Below, piece by piece: positions 42,862 through 51,627 of a stretch of 64,000 bases of DNA. The notes beneath the pieces were generated by a model. The model had not been told where the DNA came from, searched no databases, and saw only the letters and a program-made list of their open reading frames with translations. This DNA is from Actinophytocola sp036378875 (GTDB taxonomy: Bacteria; Actinomycetota; Actinomycetes; Mycobacteriales; Pseudonocardiaceae): the NCBI RefSeq assembly GCF_036378875.1, contig NZ_DASUVO010000060.1, positions 25,567-89,566 on the forward strand, in the 5' to 3' direction. Within the stretch, counting starts at the first letter, position 1. Each line of letters opens with the position of its first letter. The position numbers were made by a program, and so were the translations under genes.

Positions 42862-43746
42862 TCACGGCCGAGGGATCGCCACCATCGTGTACGGGGTCTC
42901 CGGGGTCGGCGTCGTGTTGAAGCGGGCGTTGGGCAGGTACAGGCGGTTGCCGAGGGACGCCACCGTCGTCGGTACGTCGAAGCGCGGGTCGGTGACCGTC
43001 GTCTCGAGGGTCCCGCTCGTGGCGCCGCGGTCCAGCCTCAGGGCCGCGACGGTGTTCAGGCGGTTCTGCACCACGTAGAGCGTCCGGCCGGACAGCAGCA
43101 GGCCGTCGCCGTTCGTGAGGGTGTAGTCCAGCGCCACCCGCTTGGACACGCCGTCGAAGCCCACCCGGAACAACAGGCCCGTGCTCGACTGCACCACCAG
43201 GAGGGCCTTGCCGTCCGGCGTCGGTGCGATCCCGTTCGCGTTGATGCCGGTTCCCTGGACGAAATCGCCGGTGATCGGGACGTTCGTCACCTGGCCGTTC
43301 CGCAGCCGGTACAGCACGGCGTTGTTCGAGTCGGTGAACCACGCCGACCCGCCGACCAGCGTGACATCGTTGACGAACGTCGTGCCCGTGGCGAACTGGT
43401 GGCTCTCCAGCACCGCGCCGGTGCGGGTGTCGATCACCCGACCGGTGCCCGCGACGCCACCAGCGACGAACAACCGGCCGCACTCGTCGATCTTCATCCC
43501 CACCGACGGCGTGCCGGGCCCTTCGCTGATCACCTGCCCGCTGCCGGTCTTCAGGTCGACCCGGTAGATGTCACCGTCGGCCAGCGAACCGAGGTAGGCG
43601 ACCGAGCCACGCCCGATGGCGATCCCTTCCGGACGGAAGCCCGCCGGCAGGTCGATGGTGTCCGGTGGCGACTGTGTCGCCGCGACGGCGGTAGCGGGTG
43701 AGAGAACGAGAAGAGCGGCCAGTACAACACCAACGCGTCGAAGCAT
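42862..43746 (-). CDS. Secreted SMP-30/gluconolactonase-like beta-propeller
   Basis: A 294-residue protein with a signal peptide ('MLRRVGVVLAALLVLSPATA'). Propeller strands with conserved motifs follow: 'RPEGIAIGRGSVAYLGSL', 'MKIDECGRLFVAGG', 'FVNDVTLVGGSAWFTDS', 'GINANGIAPTPDGKALLVV' and 'LTNGDGLLLSGRTLYVV'. The acidic and Asn residues at the propeller centre fit the calcium-dependent lactonase or strictosidine-synthase-like group. Substrate unknown. It is the only gene before its terminator; a TetR gene lies upstream on the same strand 29 bp away. Confidence 0.8.
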   Translation of the reverse strand: MLRRVGVVLAALLVLSPATAVAATQSPPDTIDLPAGFRPEGIAIGRGSVAYLGSLADGDIYRVDLKTGSGQVISEGPGTPSVGMKIDECGRLFVAGGVAGTGRVIDTRTGAVLESHQFATGTTFVNDVTLVGGSAWFTDSNNAVLYRLRNGQVTNVPITGDFVQGTGINANGIAPTPDGKALLVVQSSTGLLFRVGFDGVSKRVALDYTLTNGDGLLLSGRTLYVVQNRLNTVAALRLDRGATSGTLETTVTDPRFDVPTTVASLGNRLYLPNARFNTTPTPETPYTMVAIPRP

Positions 43747-43775
43747 CGAGGAGTCCTAAGCGTGGGGATACAGGG

Positions 43776-44369
43776 TCACCCGACGTTACGCATCTGGGAC
43801 TCTCCGGGTTCAGCGGGTAACCGGAGCACGTCCAGCGCGGCCTGCAACAGCACGTCACGCATCTCGGCGTCGGTGAACTCGTCGTCCGGGTAGTAGGTCG
43901 GCGACGTCAACACGGCGCCGAGCACCTCCATCGCGGCGATGGCACGCAACCGCTGCGCAGGCGCCGGGGCCGGTCCGCCGAGCCAGTCGACCAGCTGACG
44001 TCCCAGCGCCAGCGAGTCCTCCCACAGTGATCGGGCCACCACTGCCACCCCGGCGGGGTCGCGCTGGAAGATCCCCGCGACCGCCCTGTTGCGCAGCAGC
44101 ACGTCCAAGCACCGTTCGACGACCTGCCGGACGTTCCCCGGGGTGTTCCGGAGCGACGCGGTGTCGTCGGCGATCGCCCGCCAGCCGGTGATCACCGGTT
44201 CGACGACCGCGATCAGCAGCGCCTGCTTCGACGGGTAGTGGTAGTACAGCGACGCCTTCGTCAGCCCGACCCGCTCCGCGATCTCCCGCAGGCTCGTCTG
44301 TTCGAACCCTTTGGTGGAGAACAGCTCCAGGGCTACCGCACGAATCGTGTCGCGGGTGTCCCCGTCCAT
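43776..44369 (-). CDS. TetR-family regulator of the MMPL exporter
   Basis: A 197-residue TetR protein with the N-terminal HTH 'LFSTKGFEQTSLREIAERVGLTKASLYYHYPSKQALL' region (about residues 17-53) and a helical ligand domain. It is divergent from the MMPL exporter gene, with a TACCG-type dyad between them, so it very probably represses that gene and itself. Confidence 0.9.
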   Translation of the reverse strand: MDGDTRDTIRAVALELFSTKGFEQTSLREIAERVGLTKASLYYHYPSKQALLIAVVEPVITGWRAIADDTASLRNTPGNVRQVVERCLDVLLRNRAVAGIFQRDPAGVAVVARSLWEDSLALGRQLVDWLGGPAPAPAQRLRAIAAMEVLGAVLTSPTYYPDDEFTDAEMRDVLLQAALDVLRLPAEPGESQMRNVG

Positions 44370-44443
44370 CCGCGTTCCTCCTCAGCACTTTCTCAGCCCT
44401 CCCACGTTAGCGTTCCGCCAGCTGAAACCCTCAATCGATCTCA

Positions 44444-44459
44444 CCTACCGGGCGGCAGG
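44444..44459. promoter_or_regulatory. TetR operator CCTACCG-GG-CGGCAGG
   Basis: An inverted repeat with 6 of 7 matching arm positions (44444-44450 and 44453-44459) in the TetR/MMPL divergent region, about 50 bp before the exporter start. TACCG-N2-CGGTA is a typical TetR half-site layout. Confidence 0.5.
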
Positions 44460-44511
44460 TAGACTGTGCGCGCCCTTACTGGGGGCTGTGTCTCTACAGG
44501 GGAGGATTTCG

Positions 44512-46674
44512 ATGTTCGAACGACTAGGCAGACTGGTCGTGCACAATCCGTGGAAGGTGATCGCGGGTTGGGTGCTCGTGACGGTGGCGATCGTGGCGCT
44601 CGCACCAACTCTTTCCGAGGTCACCACCAGTGACCAGGCCGACTTCCTGCCGGCGGACTACGAGTCGATGCAGGCCGGCGAGCTCGCCGAGCAGGCGTTC
44701 GCGCAGACCAACGACGCGAGCGCGACGATCGTGGTCAAACGAAAGGACAGCCAGGAGCTGACCGGCGCGGACCAGGGCGCCATCGGCGACCTGAGCAACG
44801 CGATCAACGGCGCCAACATCGAACGCGTCACGGGGGCGATGACCGGCGAGCAGTTCCTGTCGCCCAACAAGAAGATCCAGCTGGTCAACGTCGGCCTGGA
44901 GGGCACCGGCAACGAGCCCGAGCTGCCCGACGCGATCAAGGACATCCGTGAGCAGGCATCGGGCCAACTGAACGGCAGCGACCTGGAGTACGCGGTCACC
45001 GGCGACGTCGCCATGTTCGCGGACAACGCCGACGCGTTCGACACCGCGTTCGTGATCGTCGGCGCGGCCACGATTCTGCTGATCATCGGCCTGCTGCTGG
45101 TCATCTACCGCAGCCCGATCGCCGCGCTGCTGCCGATCGTCACCGTCGGCCTGGTCAGCACCATCGCGCCGGGGCTCGTCGCATGGCTCGCGCAGGCGTT
45201 CAACTTCCAGGTCGACGAGTCCGTGCAGATCATCATGACGATCGTGCTGTACGGCGTCGGCACGGACTACATCGTGTTCCTGCTGTTCCGCTTCCGGGAA
45301 CGGTTGCGTGCCGGGGACGACCCGAAGACCGCGCTGATCACCGCAGTCGCGCGGGTCGGCGAGGTCATCGCGTCCGCGGCGGCCGCGATCGTCATCGCGT
45401 TCATGGCCTTGCTGCTGGCCGTGTTCGGCGCGTTCACCAGCTTCGGGCCCAGTCTGTCGATCGCGGTCGCGCTGATGGCGATCGCGGCGGTCACCCTCAT
45501 CCCGGCGGTGGTCTCGCTGCTCGGCACGAAGGTGTTCTGGCCGTCGAAGTCCTGGCAGCGCACCCCGAAGGGCACGACCTTCCAGCGGCTCGGCAAGCTC
45601 ACCGGCCGTCGCCCCGTCGTCGTGGCGGTGGCGTCCGGCGGGGTGATGGTCGCGCTGGCGCTCGGCATGCTCGGCTTCAACACCACGTACGACCAGACCG
45701 GCCAGCTGCCGAGCGGCACCGAGTCGGCTCGCGGGCTCGAGTACATGGAGACCGGCTTCCCGTCCGGTGCGCTCAACCCGACCTCGGTGTTCGTCAAGGC
45801 GGACAGTGGCCAACTGAACCCGGCCGCGCTCAACGCCTACGCACGGGAACTGCAGGAGGTGCCCGGTGTCGGCGGGGTCCGGCCAGGCCCGACCGGAGTG
45901 GCCACGATCAGCGAGGACGGCACCGTCGCGAAGATCGACCTACTGCTGGACTCGAGTCCAGGCTCCAACACCGCACTCGACCTGGTGGACGGACCACTGC
46001 GAGACGCGGCCCACGACCAGGCGCCGGACGGCGCCACCGCGTACGTCGGCGGCATGACCTCGGCGTACGCCGACATCCGCGAGGCGAACACCCGCGACCT
46101 GTGGGTGATCTTCCCGGTGGCCGGCCTGTTCATCGCGGTCGTGCTGGGGCTGCTGCTGCGCAGCGTCGTCGCGCCGATCTACCTGATGGTGGCCGTGGTA
46201 CTCGGCTTCTTCAGCACGATGGGCGCGACAGTGATCGCGTTCCAGGGCATCGGTGACCAGGCCGGTGTGTCCTTCATGCTGCCGATGCTGGTGTACCTGT
46301 TCGTGGTGGCGATCGGCACCGACTACAACATCCTGATGATCGCCCGGCTACGCGAGGAGGCGAAGCTCGGCCACGACCCGCGCACCGCCGCCGACCTCGC
46401 GGTCGAGCACGGCGGCCCGTCGGTCGGCGCGGCCGGCGTGATCCTGGCGGGCACGTTCGCGTCGATGATGCTCGGCGGCATCTCGTTCCTGGTGGAGATG
46501 GGCTTCGCCGTGTCCCTGGGCATCATGATCGCGGCGTTCGCGATGTCGATGTTCCTGGTGCCGAGCGTGACGGCCCTGCTGGGCCACGCGGCGTGGTGGC
46601 CGGGCCACGGCGACCGCGCGGCGACACCGCCCCCACCAACGGCGGAGCAACGCGACCCGGCCCCGGTTGGCTGA
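44512..46674 (+). CDS. MMPL/RND-family membrane exporter
   Basis: ATG 44512 follows AGGGGAGG. The 720-residue protein has two MMPL modules: a first helix 'VIAGWVLVTVAIVALAP', a large extracytoplasmic loop, then a helix bundle ('FVIVGAATILLIIGLLLVIY' to 'VTLIPAVVSLLG'), repeated in the second half ('LWVIFPVAGLFIAVVLGLLL' to 'FLVPSVTALLGHA'). The conserved acidic-Tyr motifs 'GTDYIVFLLFRFRE' and 'GTDYNILMIARLREE' of proton-driven MmpL transporters are present in both halves. It exports lipids or lipophilic drugs. Control by the divergent TetR gene is likely. Confidence 0.93.
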   Translation: MFERLGRLVVHNPWKVIAGWVLVTVAIVALAPTLSEVTTSDQADFLPADYESMQAGELAEQAFAQTNDASATIVVKRKDSQELTGADQGAIGDLSNAINGANIERVTGAMTGEQFLSPNKKIQLVNVGLEGTGNEPELPDAIKDIREQASGQLNGSDLEYAVTGDVAMFADNADAFDTAFVIVGAATILLIIGLLLVIYRSPIAALLPIVTVGLVSTIAPGLVAWLAQAFNFQVDESVQIIMTIVLYGVGTDYIVFLLFRFRERLRAGDDPKTALITAVARVGEVIASAAAAIVIAFMALLLAVFGAFTSFGPSLSIAVALMAIAAVTLIPAVVSLLGTKVFWPSKSWQRTPKGTTFQRLGKLTGRRPVVVAVASGGVMVALALGMLGFNTTYDQTGQLPSGTESARGLEYMETGFPSGALNPTSVFVKADSGQLNPAALNAYARELQEVPGVGGVRPGPTGVATISEDGTVAKIDLLLDSSPGSNTALDLVDGPLRDAAHDQAPDGATAYVGGMTSAYADIREANTRDLWVIFPVAGLFIAVVLGLLLRSVVAPIYLMVAVVLGFFSTMGATVIAFQGIGDQAGVSFMLPMLVYLFVVAIGTDYNILMIARLREEAKLGHDPRTAADLAVEHGGPSVGAAGVILAGTFASMMLGGISFLVEMGFAVSLGIMIAAFAMSMFLVPSVTALLGHAAWWPGHGDRAATPPPPTAEQRDPAPVG

Positions 46675-46679
46675 CGGCG

Positions 46680-46726
46680 ATGAAGGACGCCTTCCTCACG
46701 CTGGCCGTGAGGAAGGCGTCCTTCAT
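46680..46726. terminator. Perfect 21-bp hairpin between convergent genes
   Basis: Arms 46680-46700 and 46706-46726 are exact reverse complements with the 5-base loop CTGGC. It overlaps the last bases of the methyltransferase gene and follows the MMPL stop by 5 bp, so it can end both transcripts. The arm itself starts with ATGAAGGACGCC and looks like a dispersed actinobacterial palindromic element (from memory, not checked). Confidence 0.8.
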
Positions 46727-47487
46727 GGCGTTCGGGCCACCACGAAGACGCGGCGGAACGGGAACCACGTGGTGCTGTCCGCGCGTTGCGGATAGTCCGA
46801 CCGCAGCTTGGGCGCCAGTTCGGCCCGGAACCGCTGCCAGTCGTCGTCGGACAGCGCGTCGCGGACCGGGCGCAGGGCGGTGCCGGTGATCCACTCCAGC
46901 ACCGGGTCCTCCCCCGTCAGGCGCTGCAGGTAGGTGGTCTCCCACGCGTCGACCTCGCAGCCCGCCTCGGACAGCAGCGTCGCGTACCCGACGGGATCGA
47001 GCACCGCGTCGTCCTCACGCAGCACCACCGGGCCGAGCCGGTCCCGCCACGCGTCGGACGCCGCCAGCTCCCGGGTCCGCACATGGGAGTGCGCGTCGAA
47101 GTTGCCCGGCACCTGGAAGGCCAGCCACGCGCCCTGCGGCAGCTGCTTCACCCAGCGCGCGAGCAGCTCGTCGTGCCCGGGCACCCACTGGAGCACCGCA
47201 TTCGACACAACCACGTCGGTGTCCGCGCTCGGCTGCCACTCCCGCACGTCGAGCATCACGGCGTCGATCTTCCGCTTCCTGGCCGCCGCCACCATCTCCG
47301 GTGACGAGTCCGAAGCCTCCAGCACCGCGTTCGGCCAGCGCTCCGCGAGCGTCGCGGTCAGGTTGCCCGGCCCGCACCCGAGGTCGACGACCCGACGCGG
47401 GTCCTCCGCGGACACACGGGCGACAAGGTCGAAGAACGGCCGCGATCGATGATCAGCGAACGCGAGGTACTGAGTGGGATCCCACAT
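46723..47487 (-). CDS. tam: Trans-aconitate 2-methyltransferase-like protein
   Basis: ATG 47487 with GGAGGG upstream opens a 254-residue SAM-dependent methyltransferase: 'MWDPTQYLAFADHRSRPFFD', motif I 'VVDLGCGPGNLTATLAERWP', 'DVVVSNAVLQWVPGHDELL' and 'GAWLAFQVPGNFDAHSH'. These are specific to Tam, which methylates trans-aconitate to relieve aconitase inhibition. Length is normal. The frame continues upstream into the next gene's tail but without meaning. Confidence 0.9.
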   Translation of the reverse strand: MWDPTQYLAFADHRSRPFFDLVARVSAEDPRRVVDLGCGPGNLTATLAERWPNAVLEASDSSPEMVAAARKRKIDAVMLDVREWQPSADTDVVVSNAVLQWVPGHDELLARWVKQLPQGAWLAFQVPGNFDAHSHVRTRELAASDAWRDRLGPVVLREDDAVLDPVGYATLLSEAGCEVDAWETTYLQRLTGEDPVLEWITGTALRPVRDALSDDDWQRFRAELAPKLRSDYPQRADSTTWFPFRRVFVVARTP

Positions 47488-47524
47488 CAAGCGCCCTCCA
47501 AAGCAAACCGTACGTGCGTACTGC

Positions 47525-48058
47525 TTACTGTAGCGCCTCGCGGATCTTCGCGGCCACCTCCGCGGCGACGGTGCGGACCGCGTCTTCGTCGGTCCCCTGG
47601 TCAGGCCGGACCTGCAGGACGATCCCGTCCTGCCCCGGCACCTTGCGCTGCACGAACCACGCGCCACCGCCGGGCAGGTCCCGGTGATGACGCGACCTGA
47701 TCGAGCCGGTCACGCGCCGGTGCACGGCGTGCGGGAGCTTGCCCGGATTGACCAGCGGATACCGCCGAGGTGTCCGGTCGGCCAGCAGCACCGCGTCCCC
47801 GGCCGTGCCGGTCTCGTCGGCCTCGGTCACGACCAGCTCGCCGTTCCCCCACGTCGCCTTGCTGATCAGGTGCCAGCCGATCCGGCGCGGGCCGTCGTCG
47901 GTGGGCACCCACAGGCCCAGCGACGTGGCGACCAGATGACCACCGCTCCGGCACTCGGCCGACTCGGCGACGCTCTCCTCCTCGTCGAGCGTGCCGGTGA
48001 AGCCGGGCGGCGTCCCGTCGCCGACGATCTTGTCGAGCAACTTCCGGAACACACTCAC
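47525..48058 (-). CDS. Hypothetical protein, conserved in actinobacteria
   Basis: GTG 48058 follows GAGGAG and opens a 177-residue protein: 'VFRKLLDKIVGDGTPPGFTG', a beta-rich centre with 'LVATSLGLWVPTDDGPRRIG' and 'WGNGELVVTEADE', and a basic C-terminal part 'VTGSIRSRHHRDLPGGGAWF'. It resembles small actinobacterial proteins of unknown function found beside dnaG. No signal peptide or membrane helix. Same strand as dnaG and 73 bp downstream, so probably co-transcribed. Confidence 0.75.
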   Translation of the reverse strand: MSVFRKLLDKIVGDGTPPGFTGTLDEEESVAESAECRSGGHLVATSLGLWVPTDDGPRRIGWHLISKATWGNGELVVTEADETGTAGDAVLLADRTPRRYPLVNPGKLPHAVHRRVTGSIRSRHHRDLPGGGAWFVQRKVPGQDGIVLQVRPDQGTDEDAVRTVAAEVAAKIREALQ

Positions 48059-48131
48059 GACCGCTCCTCGCAGGCTCCGAGCGGCGGCTCGCGGTCGCCC
48101 TGTGCCTGATGGTTCGCTCCGCAAGCTCCGC

Positions 48132-50030
48132 TCACGAAAAACTCCGAGTGGCCTGCTCACCAAGCCCCTTGTGGTACTCCTCCAGCGCGACCAGATCCGC
48201 CCACAGCGCGCGCCACTCGTCCGGCTCGTCGATGGGTGACAACCGCGCGAGCCGCGACTTGATGTCCGCGATCTGCCCCGCGAGCAGCTGCCGCTGGATC
48301 GCGGCGAGCATCCCGGCTGCGTACCACTCCAGGTTGTTCTGCTTGGTCCTGATGGGTTCGACCGCGAGCTCGGTGACCAGCTTCCGTCCCAGGCCGGACT
48401 CACAGCACTTGCCCACCGCTTCGACCAGTTCGGCGCCCGCGAGCCCGCTGGCCGTTCCGCCTGCGTTCAACACCGCCCGGTGCAGCTCGGCATAGGCGGG
48501 GTGCGTGAACACCTCCTGTGGCAGGGAGTCGTACACCGGCCCGGCCAGCGCGGGCTCCTGCAGCGCCAGCTTGACGACCTCGCGCTGGGCGTGGAGCTGC
48601 GGATCACGTGGGTCGGGCCGGGGTGGGCCGTCGACGTCCACGGCCAGCGCGCCCTGGTTGGGATCCACGGGCTTGGTGCGGCTCACCGGCGTCAGCCGGC
48701 CGCCCGCGGTCTCCCGCACGCGGCGCACCACGGTCAGCGTGTCCTCCCAGCCGACCCAGCCGGCGAGCTGGCGCGCGTACTCGTCCCGCAGCGCCGAGTC
48801 CTTGATCCGCGCGACCATCGGCACGGTCCTTCGCAGTGCCTCGACGCGCCCCTCGGCGTTGTCCAGGTTGTGGTCGGCGAGCTCGGTCTTGATGGCGAAC
48901 TCGAACAGCGGACGCCGGCGGGCGATCAGGTCGCGCACCGCGGGTTCGCCCTTGGACTGCCGCAGCTCACAGGGGTCCTGCCCGTCCGGGGCGATCGCGA
49001 TGAACGTCTGCGCGGCGAACTTCTGGTCCTCGTCGAACGCCTTGCGCGCGGCCTTCTGGCCGGCCTCGTCGCCGTCGAACGTGAAGATCACCTCGCCGCG
49101 GAAGGCGTCGTCGTCCATCAGCAGCCGGCGCAGGACCGTGATGTGTTCGGTGCCGAAGGCGGTGCCGCAGGAGGCGACGGCGGTCGGCACGCCGGACGCG
49201 TGCATGGCCATCACGTCCGTGTAGCCCTCGACCACCACGACCTGGTGCCGCCGCGCGATCTCCCGCTTGGCGAGGTCGAGACCGAACAGCACCTGCGACT
49301 TCTTGTAGATCGGGCTCTCGCTGGTGTTGAGGTACTTGGCCTGGATCTGGTCGTCGTCGTAGAGCCGGCGCGCACCGAAGCCGACGACGTCCCCGCCCAG
49401 GTCCCTGATCGGCCACAGCAGACGGCGGTGGAACCGGTCGATCGGCCCCTGCCGGCCTTCCCGTGACAGACCGCCCTTGATCAGCTCCTGCAGGTCGAAG
49501 CCGCGACCCAGCAGGTGCTTGGTGAGCTTGTCCCAGCCGGCTGGCGCGTAGCCGCAGCTGAACTGCAGAGCCGCGGCCTGGTCGAACCCGCGCTCGGCGA
49601 GGAACTCGCGAGCGGTGAGCGCGTCCGGGGTCGTGAGCTGCTCGGCGTAGAACTCGGCCGCGGCGCGGTGCGCGTCGATCAGCCGGGTCCTGGTGCCCTT
49701 GTCCCGCTGCCGGGTCGGCGCGCCACCCTCGTAGACGAGCTGGACACCACTGCGCTCGGCGAGCCGCTCGACCGACTCGACGAAGCTCAGGTGCTCGATC
49801 TTCATGAGGAACGCGATGACGTCGCCGCCCTCGCCGCAGCCAAAGCAGTGGAACGTGCCGTGGGTGGCCCGCACGTTGAACGACGGGGTCTTCTCGTCGT
49901 GGAACGGGCACAGCCCTTTCAGCGCACCGCCACCGGCACGGCGCAACGACACGTACTCGCCCACGATGTCGTCGATCCGATTGCGGTCGCGGACCTGCGC
50001 GATGTCGCTTTCCCGGATCCGTCCTGCCAC
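48132..50030 (-). CDS. dnaG: DNA primase
   Basis: A 632-residue bacterial primase that makes RNA primers at the replication fork. The N-terminal CHC2 zinc-binding domain has Cys41, His44, Cys62 and Cys65 ('CPFHDEKTPSF', 'FHCFGCGEGGD'). The catalytic core follows with the TOPRIM motif 'VVVVEGYTDVMAMHASGV' and 'VIFTFDGDEAGQKAARKAF'. The C-terminal part is the DnaB-interaction domain. Length is normal. Confidence 0.97.
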   Translation of the reverse strand: MAGRIRESDIAQVRDRNRIDDIVGEYVSLRRAGGGALKGLCPFHDEKTPSFNVRATHGTFHCFGCGEGGDVIAFLMKIEHLSFVESVERLAERSGVQLVYEGGAPTRQRDKGTRTRLIDAHRAAAEFYAEQLTTPDALTAREFLAERGFDQAAALQFSCGYAPAGWDKLTKHLLGRGFDLQELIKGGLSREGRQGPIDRFHRRLLWPIRDLGGDVVGFGARRLYDDDQIQAKYLNTSESPIYKKSQVLFGLDLAKREIARRHQVVVVEGYTDVMAMHASGVPTAVASCGTAFGTEHITVLRRLLMDDDAFRGEVIFTFDGDEAGQKAARKAFDEDQKFAAQTFIAIAPDGQDPCELRQSKGEPAVRDLIARRRPLFEFAIKTELADHNLDNAEGRVEALRRTVPMVARIKDSALRDEYARQLAGWVGWEDTLTVVRRVRETAGGRLTPVSRTKPVDPNQGALAVDVDGPPRPDPRDPQLHAQREVVKLALQEPALAGPVYDSLPQEVFTHPAYAELHRAVLNAGGTASGLAGAELVEAVGKCCESGLGRKLVTELAVEPIRTKQNNLEWYAAGMLAAIQRQLLAGQIADIKSRLARLSPIDEPDEWRALWADLVALEEYHKGLGEQATRSFS

Positions 50031-50065
50031 GATGCCCGAGTCTAGGCGTCAGTAGAATCGAAGGT

Positions 50066-51001
50066 GTGAGCACGGTCAGCGACGAGGCCCTCGCGAGCGA
50101 GTTCTTCTCGCACCGCGCGCACCTGATCGGCGTCGCCTATCGGTTGACCAGCATGCTCTCCGACGCGGAGGACGCGGTGCAGGAGGCGTGGCTGCGGCTG
50201 TCCGGACTGGACGAGGCGAAACGCGCGGAGATCGTCGACCTGCGCGGCTGGCTCACCACGGTCGTCGGCCGGATCTGCCTGGACCGGCTGCGTTCGGCCG
50301 CGACGCGCCGGGAGCGGTACGTCGGCCCGTGGTTGCCCGAACCGATCGTCACCCCGTTCGGCACACCGACCAGCGACGATCCACTTGAGACAGTCGTGCG
50401 GGACGAGCAGGTACGGCTCGCCGCGCTCGTGGTGCTGGACAAGCTGACCCCGGAACAGCGCGTGGCGTTCGTCCTGCACGACGCGTTCTCCGTGCCGTTC
50501 GGGGAGATCGCGGCGGTGCTCGGCGTGTCGGAGGCGACCGCACGGCAGCACGGGTCCCGTGGCCGACGCGCGGTCGCGGACGCGGAACTGCCGGATCTCG
50601 CGGACCTGACCGAGCAGCGCGCCGTCCTCGAGCAGCTGCTGACCGCGATCTCGAAGGGCGACCTGACGGGTGTCGTCGCGGCACTGCACCCCAACGCCGT
50701 GCTCGTCGGCGACAGCGACGGCAAGCTGCGCACCGCGCGACGCGAGATGGTCGGCGCCGACAAGGTCTCGCGTTTCATGCTCGCGCTTGTGGACATGTAC
50801 GGCCAAGACCGGCTCAGCCGTGGCGAGCTGGTGCTCGTCAACGGCCAGCTCGGCCTGACGTTCCCGGACCTGCCCGCCGAGGACGGCTTCCGGGCGGTCG
50901 ACCGGCGGGTCATCACGTTCGAGGTACGCGACGGGCAGGTCTGGCGGATCTACGACATCGTCAATCCGGACAAGCTCGCGCACCTCCCCGGGTTGCCGTG
51001 A
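50066..51001 (+). CDS. sigJ: ECF41-type sigma factor (SigJ-like)
   Basis: From GTG 50066, 311 residues. Sigma region 2 ('RAHLIGVAYRLTSMLSDAEDAVQEAWLR' region), region 4 ('LTPEQRVAFVLHDAFSVPFGEIAAVLG') and a C-terminal SnoaL-like domain with 'FPDLPAEDGFRAVDRRVITF'. This fits ECF41 factors, whose C-terminal domain replaces an anti-sigma factor. Typically they drive a neighbouring carboxymuconolactone-decarboxylase-like gene; exactly such a gene is convergent here and has a matching promoter. Confidence 0.9.
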   Translation: MSTVSDEALASEFFSHRAHLIGVAYRLTSMLSDAEDAVQEAWLRLSGLDEAKRAEIVDLRGWLTTVVGRICLDRLRSAATRRERYVGPWLPEPIVTPFGTPTSDDPLETVVRDEQVRLAALVVLDKLTPEQRVAFVLHDAFSVPFGEIAAVLGVSEATARQHGSRGRRAVADAELPDLADLTEQRAVLEQLLTAISKGDLTGVVAALHPNAVLVGDSDGKLRTARREMVGADKVSRFMLALVDMYGQDRLSRGELVLVNGQLGLTFPDLPAEDGFRAVDRRVITFEVRDGQVWRIYDIVNPDKLAHLPGLP

Positions 51002-51569
51002 TCTCCGCTTCCGGGAGCCGGCAGGCCTCACCGGAGCTGAAGCCCTGGTCCCGGATGTCCAGCGCGCTGTACATCCGGGCCCGCATGTTCTCCAGCCCGA
51101 TCTGGTAGGTGAGCTCCAGCACGCCCTCGTCGCCGAACTCCTCGCGCAGCTCAGCGACCTGCTCGTCGGTGACGGCCGGCGGCATGGCACTCATCGCGTC
51201 GGCGTAGGCGACCGCGAGCCGCTCCTGACGGGTGTAGGTCGGCGAGGTGAGGTAGTCGTCGATGTCCTTGAGCCGGTCGATGTCCAGGCCGCCGTGCTTC
51301 ATCAGCATCGTGCCGAAGTCCACACACCACGAGCAGCCGACTTGCCGCGCGACCCGGTAGACGGCGAGCTCCAGCACGTTCTTGGGCAGCTTGGCGCAGG
51401 CCTTCTCCGCGGCCATCTCGTGCCGGGCAGCGGCCATGAACAGCTTGCGGTGACGGGCCAGCACGGAGAACGGCTCCGGCACCGCACCGAGCCGCCGCTT
51501 GGCGAGCCAGTATCCGGCACGGATCAGCAGACCGACGTCTTTCCTTGCTACACCAGGAATTCTGGGCAT
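50961..51569 (-). CDS. Carboxymuconolactone decarboxylase-family protein (ECF41 target)
   Basis: From ATG 51569, whose leader GAGGAGGAGAGA supports this start over ATG 51590, 202 residues. The AhpD/CMD core has the redox motif 'QVGCSWCVDFGTMLMK' (Cys-x-x-Cys). Partners of ECF41 sigma factors are typically CMD-like or oxidoreductase proteins of unknown substrate. The 3' end overlaps the sigma gene by 41 bp, and an ECF41-type promoter lies directly upstream. Confidence 0.88.
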   Translation of the reverse strand: MPRIPGVARKDVGLLIRAGYWLAKRRLGAVPEPFSVLARHRKLFMAAARHEMAAEKACAKLPKNVLELAVYRVARQVGCSWCVDFGTMLMKHGGLDIDRLKDIDDYLTSPTYTRQERLAVAYADAMSAMPPAVTDEQVAELREEFGDEGVLELTYQIGLENMRARMYSALDIRDQGFSSGEACRLPEAEITATRGGARACPD

Positions 51570-51596
51570 TCTCTCCTCCTCCTCGGTCATGGTGGG

Positions 51597-51623
51597 GACG
51601 AGGAGGAGGCCTCGGTTGTGACA
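51597..51623 (-). promoter_or_regulatory. ECF41 promoter TGTCACA-N16-CGTC
   Basis: On the minus strand TGTCACA (51623-51617) is followed by exactly 16 bases and CGTC (51600-51597). This equals the published ECF41 consensus as I recall it. The predicted transcript start is about 51590, leaving a 20-base leader that contains the GAGGAGGAG ribosome-binding site of the CMD gene. Confidence 0.7.
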
Positions 51624-51627
51624 GGGA

